Assembly (NCBI GenBank): GCA_903886275.1
Contig: CAISLN010000039.1
Coordinates: 1-64,000 of the forward strand
Direction: 5' to 3'
Source: an uncultured beta proteobacterium
Lineage (GTDB): Bacteria > Pseudomonadota > Gammaproteobacteria > Burkholderiales > Burkholderiaceae_C
Length of the DNA: 64,000 bases
The stretch's first letter is position 1; the number at the start of each line of letters is the position of its first letter. Below the pieces are notes generated by a model that saw only the letters and a list, made by a program, of their open reading frames with translations, searched no databases and was not told where the DNA came from. Both the position numbers and the translations under genes were made by a program. This document shows, in pieces, positions 61,039 through 64,000 of the stretch.

Positions 61039-62243
61039 GCGCTGTCGGCCTGTGCTGCGGCGCCCACGCGTTGCAGCAGCAGGGCCTCAAACGCATCAAA
61101 GGCCTTTTGCATGACGGCCGGCTTGTAGGGGTACAGCTCCACCGGGTCGCCAGCGTGGATCAGGCCACGGCTGTCGGCCTCAAACACCAATAGCCTCCCG
61201 TCCGCGCCTTGCGCGCAATCGATCGTCACATAGTCGAGTTGCAGCGCGTGCGCAATGGCACGCAGCGCCGCCTGGTGGCGAGCGGCAAAGTCCTGGTCAA
61301 AGCCTTCCATCACGCGCTGCTCTTGCAGGCGCTTGTCGGCACTCTGTGCCATACCGGCAGACAGGTAGTGCACCATCCAGTGGTCGGAGATCGCCATGTG
61401 GCAGATGTAGGGAACTCCTGCGATCAGCACGATGCGCAGTTTGCGATAGAGCCCATCGGCAGCTTGGTAGTCCAGGTACTGGGCCGCGTAATAGCTTGGG
61501 GCCGGATGGTCTGCGTAATAGACCTCCAGCGCAGCTGCGTCATCGATGCGTTGCAGTCCCTCACCGCCCTGCGTGTCCACCGGGCGCAGCGTGAAGGGGA
61601 AGTCCAAGGCGATGGCCGCGCCCGCTTTCACGCGCAGGGTTTGCGCCATGCGCAGGCCGTCAATGTCCTTGAGCAAGGCGTAGCAGCGCTCCCGGGCGCA
61701 GTGGGCAATGCCTCTTGGTGCATTGATGACCGGCGTGGGCCAGCGGGCCATGGCCGCGTCCAACTGTGCCAGCAGGGAGGCGTTCTTATCGGACTCGCCG
61801 ATGGCGATAAAGCTGATGTCGTGCTGGGGCAGGACGGGCAATTCTTCGCCGGGCAATAGATACAGGATCTGGGTTTGCACGGCGCTGCCCTGCAGCACGA
61901 ACTCAATCGGCGTGTTGTCCTGCATGGCACCAGGCCCCATCACCACCAGCAGGCGCAACAGCGGCGCAGCGCTGCCAGCGATGTGGAAGGCGCGCTGCAG
62001 CCGCAGGGCGCGGGTTTGCATGTCCAGCGCTGCCTCATGCTGGTTGAGCAGCAAAAAGACATAGAACATTTGCATGTGGATGCGCGCCACATCGCTGCCC
62101 TGGTGCAGCATGGCAAGCAGGTCCTGCAGTTGCGGGGGCGTCATCGCCATCAAGGCGGGCAGGGCCTGCACGACCGGCAACTGCATGGCCTGCATGGGAA
62201 GGGAGTGGCTGTGGGCTGGCGCGGGGCTGGGTTCTGCTTGCAT
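61035..62243 (-). CDS. Unknown protein with ATP-grasp-like C-terminal half
   Basis: A 402-residue soluble protein on the opposite strand to its neighbours. Residues about 30-95 are helical and TPR-like (AALDMQTRALRLQRAFH). The central part carries DISFIAIGESDKN and INAPRGIAHCARERCYALLKDIDGLRM; the C-terminal half, DYVTIDCAQGADGRLLVFEADSRGLIHA, resembles the metal/ATP region of ATP-grasp ligases. I cannot name the family. It interrupts the transcarboxylase-narL order and overlaps the carrier stop by 4 bp. Confidence 0.7.
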   Translation of the reverse strand: MQAEPSPAPAHSHSLPMQAMQLPVVQALPALMAMTPPQLQDLLAMLHQGSDVARIHMQMFYVFLLLNQHEAALDMQTRALRLQRAFHIAGSAAPLLRLLVVMGPGAMQDNTPIEFVLQGSAVQTQILYLLPGEELPVLPQHDISFIAIGESDKNASLLAQLDAAMARWPTPVINAPRGIAHCARERCYALLKDIDGLRMAQTLRVKAGAAIALDFPFTLRPVDTQGGEGLQRIDDAAALEVYYADHPAPSYYAAQYLDYQAADGLYRKLRIVLIAGVPYICHMAISDHWMVHYLSAGMAQSADKRLQEQRVMEGFDQDFAARHQAALRAIAHALQLDYVTIDCAQGADGRLLVFEADSRGLIHAGDPVELYPYKPAVMQKAFDAFEALLLQRVGAAAQADSA

Positions 62244-62368
62244 GGGTGGCCAGGGTGAAACGCAGGGAGTGCGGCCAAAGTGTACGTCGCGCCACCGCGT
62301 CCCTTGGGCGCTGTAGGTGACGCTGTGGATGGAGCTGGCCAGGTTTCAAAACACCGGACAATAGGCGC

Positions 62369-63040
62369 ATGCACCCCATCCAACTGCTGGTCGTAGACGA
62401 CCACACCCTGTTTCGCCGCGGCCTGATTGCGCTGCTCTCGCAGGACGGGCGTTTTGCCATTGCCGGTCAGGCCGGTGACATGGGTGAGGCGCTGCGCTGT
62501 GGCGCGCAACCAGAGGTGATCCTGCTGGACAACCACCTGCCGGGCGTGCGTGGGGTGGACGGCATTCCCGCCTTGAAGGACGCTTACCCGGGCGCACGCA
62601 TCCTGATGCTGACGGTGAGCGAGAACGAGGAGGACCTGGCCGCAGCCATGCTGGCCGGGGCCGATGGCTATTTGCTCAAGACCGTGGAGACCGAGCAGCT
62701 CTGCGACTCCATCGAAAAAGTGCTGGGCGGCGAATGCGTGATCAGCCCGGACATGATGACCAAGTTTGTCACCGCCTTTAGGGCCAAGAAGCCCGGTGCA
62801 GAAAGCGTAGCCGAAGTGGTGGCCCCGGCCCTGCAAGATGCGGCGTTCGAATCGCTGTCGGGGCGCGAGCGCGAAATCCTGGCGCTGATCGCGCGCGGCG
62901 ACAGCAACAAGCTGATTGCGCGCGAACTCGATATTGCCGAGACCACGGTCAAGGTGCATGTGCAGCACATCTTTCGCAAGCTCAAGCTGAGCTCGCGCGT
63001 ACAGGTGGCGGTCTACGCTGCAGCGCGCGGTTGGGGTTGA
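62369..63040 (+). CDS. narL: Nitrate/nitrite response regulator NarL
   Basis: A 223-residue NarL/FixJ regulator. Receiver D10/D11, phospho-acceptor D54 in ILLDNHLPG; LuxR helix-turn-helix at about 162-208 (LSGREREILALIARG, then NKLIARELDIAETTVKVHVQHIFRKL). It is likely the partner of NarX, whose gene lies 5.2 kb upstream, and precedes narK. It should control nitrate-respiration genes. Confidence 0.9.
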   Translation: MHPIQLLVVDDHTLFRRGLIALLSQDGRFAIAGQAGDMGEALRCGAQPEVILLDNHLPGVRGVDGIPALKDAYPGARILMLTVSENEEDLAAAMLAGADGYLLKTVETEQLCDSIEKVLGGECVISPDMMTKFVTAFRAKKPGAESVAEVVAPALQDAAFESLSGREREILALIARGDSNKLIARELDIAETTVKVHVQHIFRKLKLSSRVQVAVYAAARGWG

Positions 63041-63199
63041 GGCAGATCAGCCTTTGGGCTATCTCCCTGGGCCCTACTACTTCAGAACGAGGGCGCCTGC
63101 GCCTGCCCTAGTTCTTTTCGCAATACCCGAGCGTCACTTGGGAGGATATTCAAAAAGCCCCTAAAGCGTGACAGTCATGCCTACCCCAATAGGAGTGCG

Positions 63200-64000
63200 C
63201 ATGTCTACGGAAATCAAGGATTCAAAAAGAGCCTGGTCGGTGCTGATTGTCAGCACGCTCGCCTTTACGGTCTGTTTCATGGTCTGGATGATGTTTGGCG
63301 TGATCGGTATCCCGATCAAGAAGATGCTCAACCTCAACTCCACCCAGTTCGGCCTGTTGACCGCCATGCCGGTGCTGACCGGCTCACTGATCCGCGTGCC
63401 GCTGGGCATCTGGACCGACCGTTACGGTGGACGCATCGTCATGGCCTGTCTGATGGCCCTTACCGTGCCTGCGATCTGGATGATGGGTTACGCCACCGAG
63501 TACTGGCACTTTCTCACCATCGGTCTGTTTGTCGGCCTGGCCGGTGGCTCGTTCTCGGTGGGCACGCCCTATGTGGCGCGCTGGTTCCCCAAGAGCCGCC
63601 AGGGCATGGCCATGGGTGTTTATGGCGCCGGCAACTCGGGCGCTGCGGTCAACAAGTTTCTGGCACCGGTGCTGCTGGTGGGCTTTGGCTGGGCCATGGT
63701 GCCGCAGGTCTATGCGGCCATCATGCTGGGCACGCTGGTGCTGTTCTGGATGTTCAGCCACAGCGACCCCACGCACCATGTGGCGAGCAACGTGAAGTTC
63801 ATGGACCAGCTCAAGGCCCTCAAAGACCCCAAGGTCATCAAGTACTGCCAGTACTACAGCATCGTGTTTGGCGGCTATGTGGCCATGTCGCTGTGGATGG
63901 TGCAGTACTACGTGGGCGAGTTCGGTCTGGACATTCGCGTGGCGGCCCTGCTGGCTGCCTGCTTCTCGCTGCCAGGCGGCGTGCTGCGTGCCTTTGGCGG
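63200..64000 (+). CDS. narK: Nitrate/nitrite transporter NarK, N-terminal part (cut by window edge)
   Basis: 267 codons of an MFS transporter that continues past the right edge. FGVIGIPIKKMLNLNSTQFGLLTAMPVLTGSLIRVPLGIWTDRYGGR is the classic NNP family start, and GLAGGSFSVGTPYVARWFPKSRQGMAMGVYGAGNSGAAV is the first nitrate signature. This is the NarK1-type (H+/nitrate symport) group. GGAG lies 5-8 nt before ATG 63200. With narXL upstream, denitrification or nitrate-reductase genes probably follow outside the window. Confidence 0.93.

Noticed and set aside
63041-63199. NarL heptamers or an FNR box before narK
   Set aside because: TACTACT at 63075 matches a loose NarL heptamer, but no paired inverted copy or FNR palindrome was found. 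Too weak to list.
1-64000. tRNA, rRNA, CRISPR arrays, complete insertion sequences or prophage genes
   Set aside because: Looked for characteristic repeats, TTC-type tRNA loops and transposase or integrase motifs; none were convincing by eye. A covariance-model scan would be needed to rule out small RNAs.

Overview
The window is GC-rich DNA from a betaproteobacterium, most likely Burkholderiales/Comamonadaceae and Rhodoferax-like. This is inferred from the classic beta-proteobacterial aa3/caa3 cytochrome oxidase operon (coxB-ctaD-small ORF-ctaG-DUF2970-ctaE-surf1-ctaA-ctaB-SCO), a CIRCE site upstream of rpoH, Burkholderiales-type porin and Liv binding protein, and the mixture of soluble NAD-linked hydrogenase, nitrate sensing and chemotaxis genes. 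No tRNA, rRNA, CRISPR array or intact insertion sequence was seen. Both window ends cut genes (a cheA at the left, a narK-type transporter at the right).

Layout. 1-4.5 kb (minus strand): a sensory operon running from a receiver-fused NarX-type kinase through two response regulators, a membrane chemoreceptor, a CheY, a STAS protein and the start of cheA. 4.7-10.1 kb (minus): ethanolamine ammonia-lyase eutBC directly behind a VWA protein, a REP-like repeat, a GNAT acetyltransferase, a small membrane protein and a MoxR AAA+ ATPase; a perfect FNR-type box lies between moxR and a divergent dihaem cytochrome c gene. 10.9-17.7 kb (minus): an orphan membrane protein, then a compact non-canonical chemosensory cassette (membrane CheA-like kinase, mini-MCP, two CheX-like proteins, CheY) bordered by a 37-bp direct repeat that matches the 3' end of the neighbouring DUF1841 gene. 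17.7-23.9 kb: housekeeping genes (TauE-type exporter, glycogen phosphorylase, ParA, TrmL, ComF, BioC-like protein).

24-33.3 kb (plus): the complete terminal oxidase operon with haem A synthesis and copper insertion genes. 33.4-35.8 kb: rpoH behind a CIRCE operator, yceH, and a small unknown protein. 35.9-43.9 kb (plus): a sugar ABC importer whose operon continues into a large hybrid histidine kinase and an SDR dehydrogenase. 44-49.1 kb (minus): hoxFUYHW, the NAD-reducing [NiFe] hydrogenase and its protease, with a CRP/FNR-like palindrome upstream. 49.4-55.1 kb: Liv binding protein, porin, DadA-like oxidoreductase, secreted nuclease, lipoprotein. 55.2-64 kb (plus): narX, then a Wood-Werkman-type transcarboxylase operon (5S, 12S, small subunit, 1.3S biotin carrier), an unknown protein on the opposite strand, narL and narK.

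Together the genes suggest a metabolically flexible, motile bacterium that respires oxygen or nitrate, uses H2 and small organic compounds (ethanolamine, sugars, amino acids, propionate-linked C3/C4 acids), and invests heavily in signal transduction. The most unusual parts are the bordered CheA/CheX cassette at 12-17 kb, the shared acidic-aromatic C-terminal tails of several chemosensory proteins, and the transcarboxylase operon lying between narX and narL.
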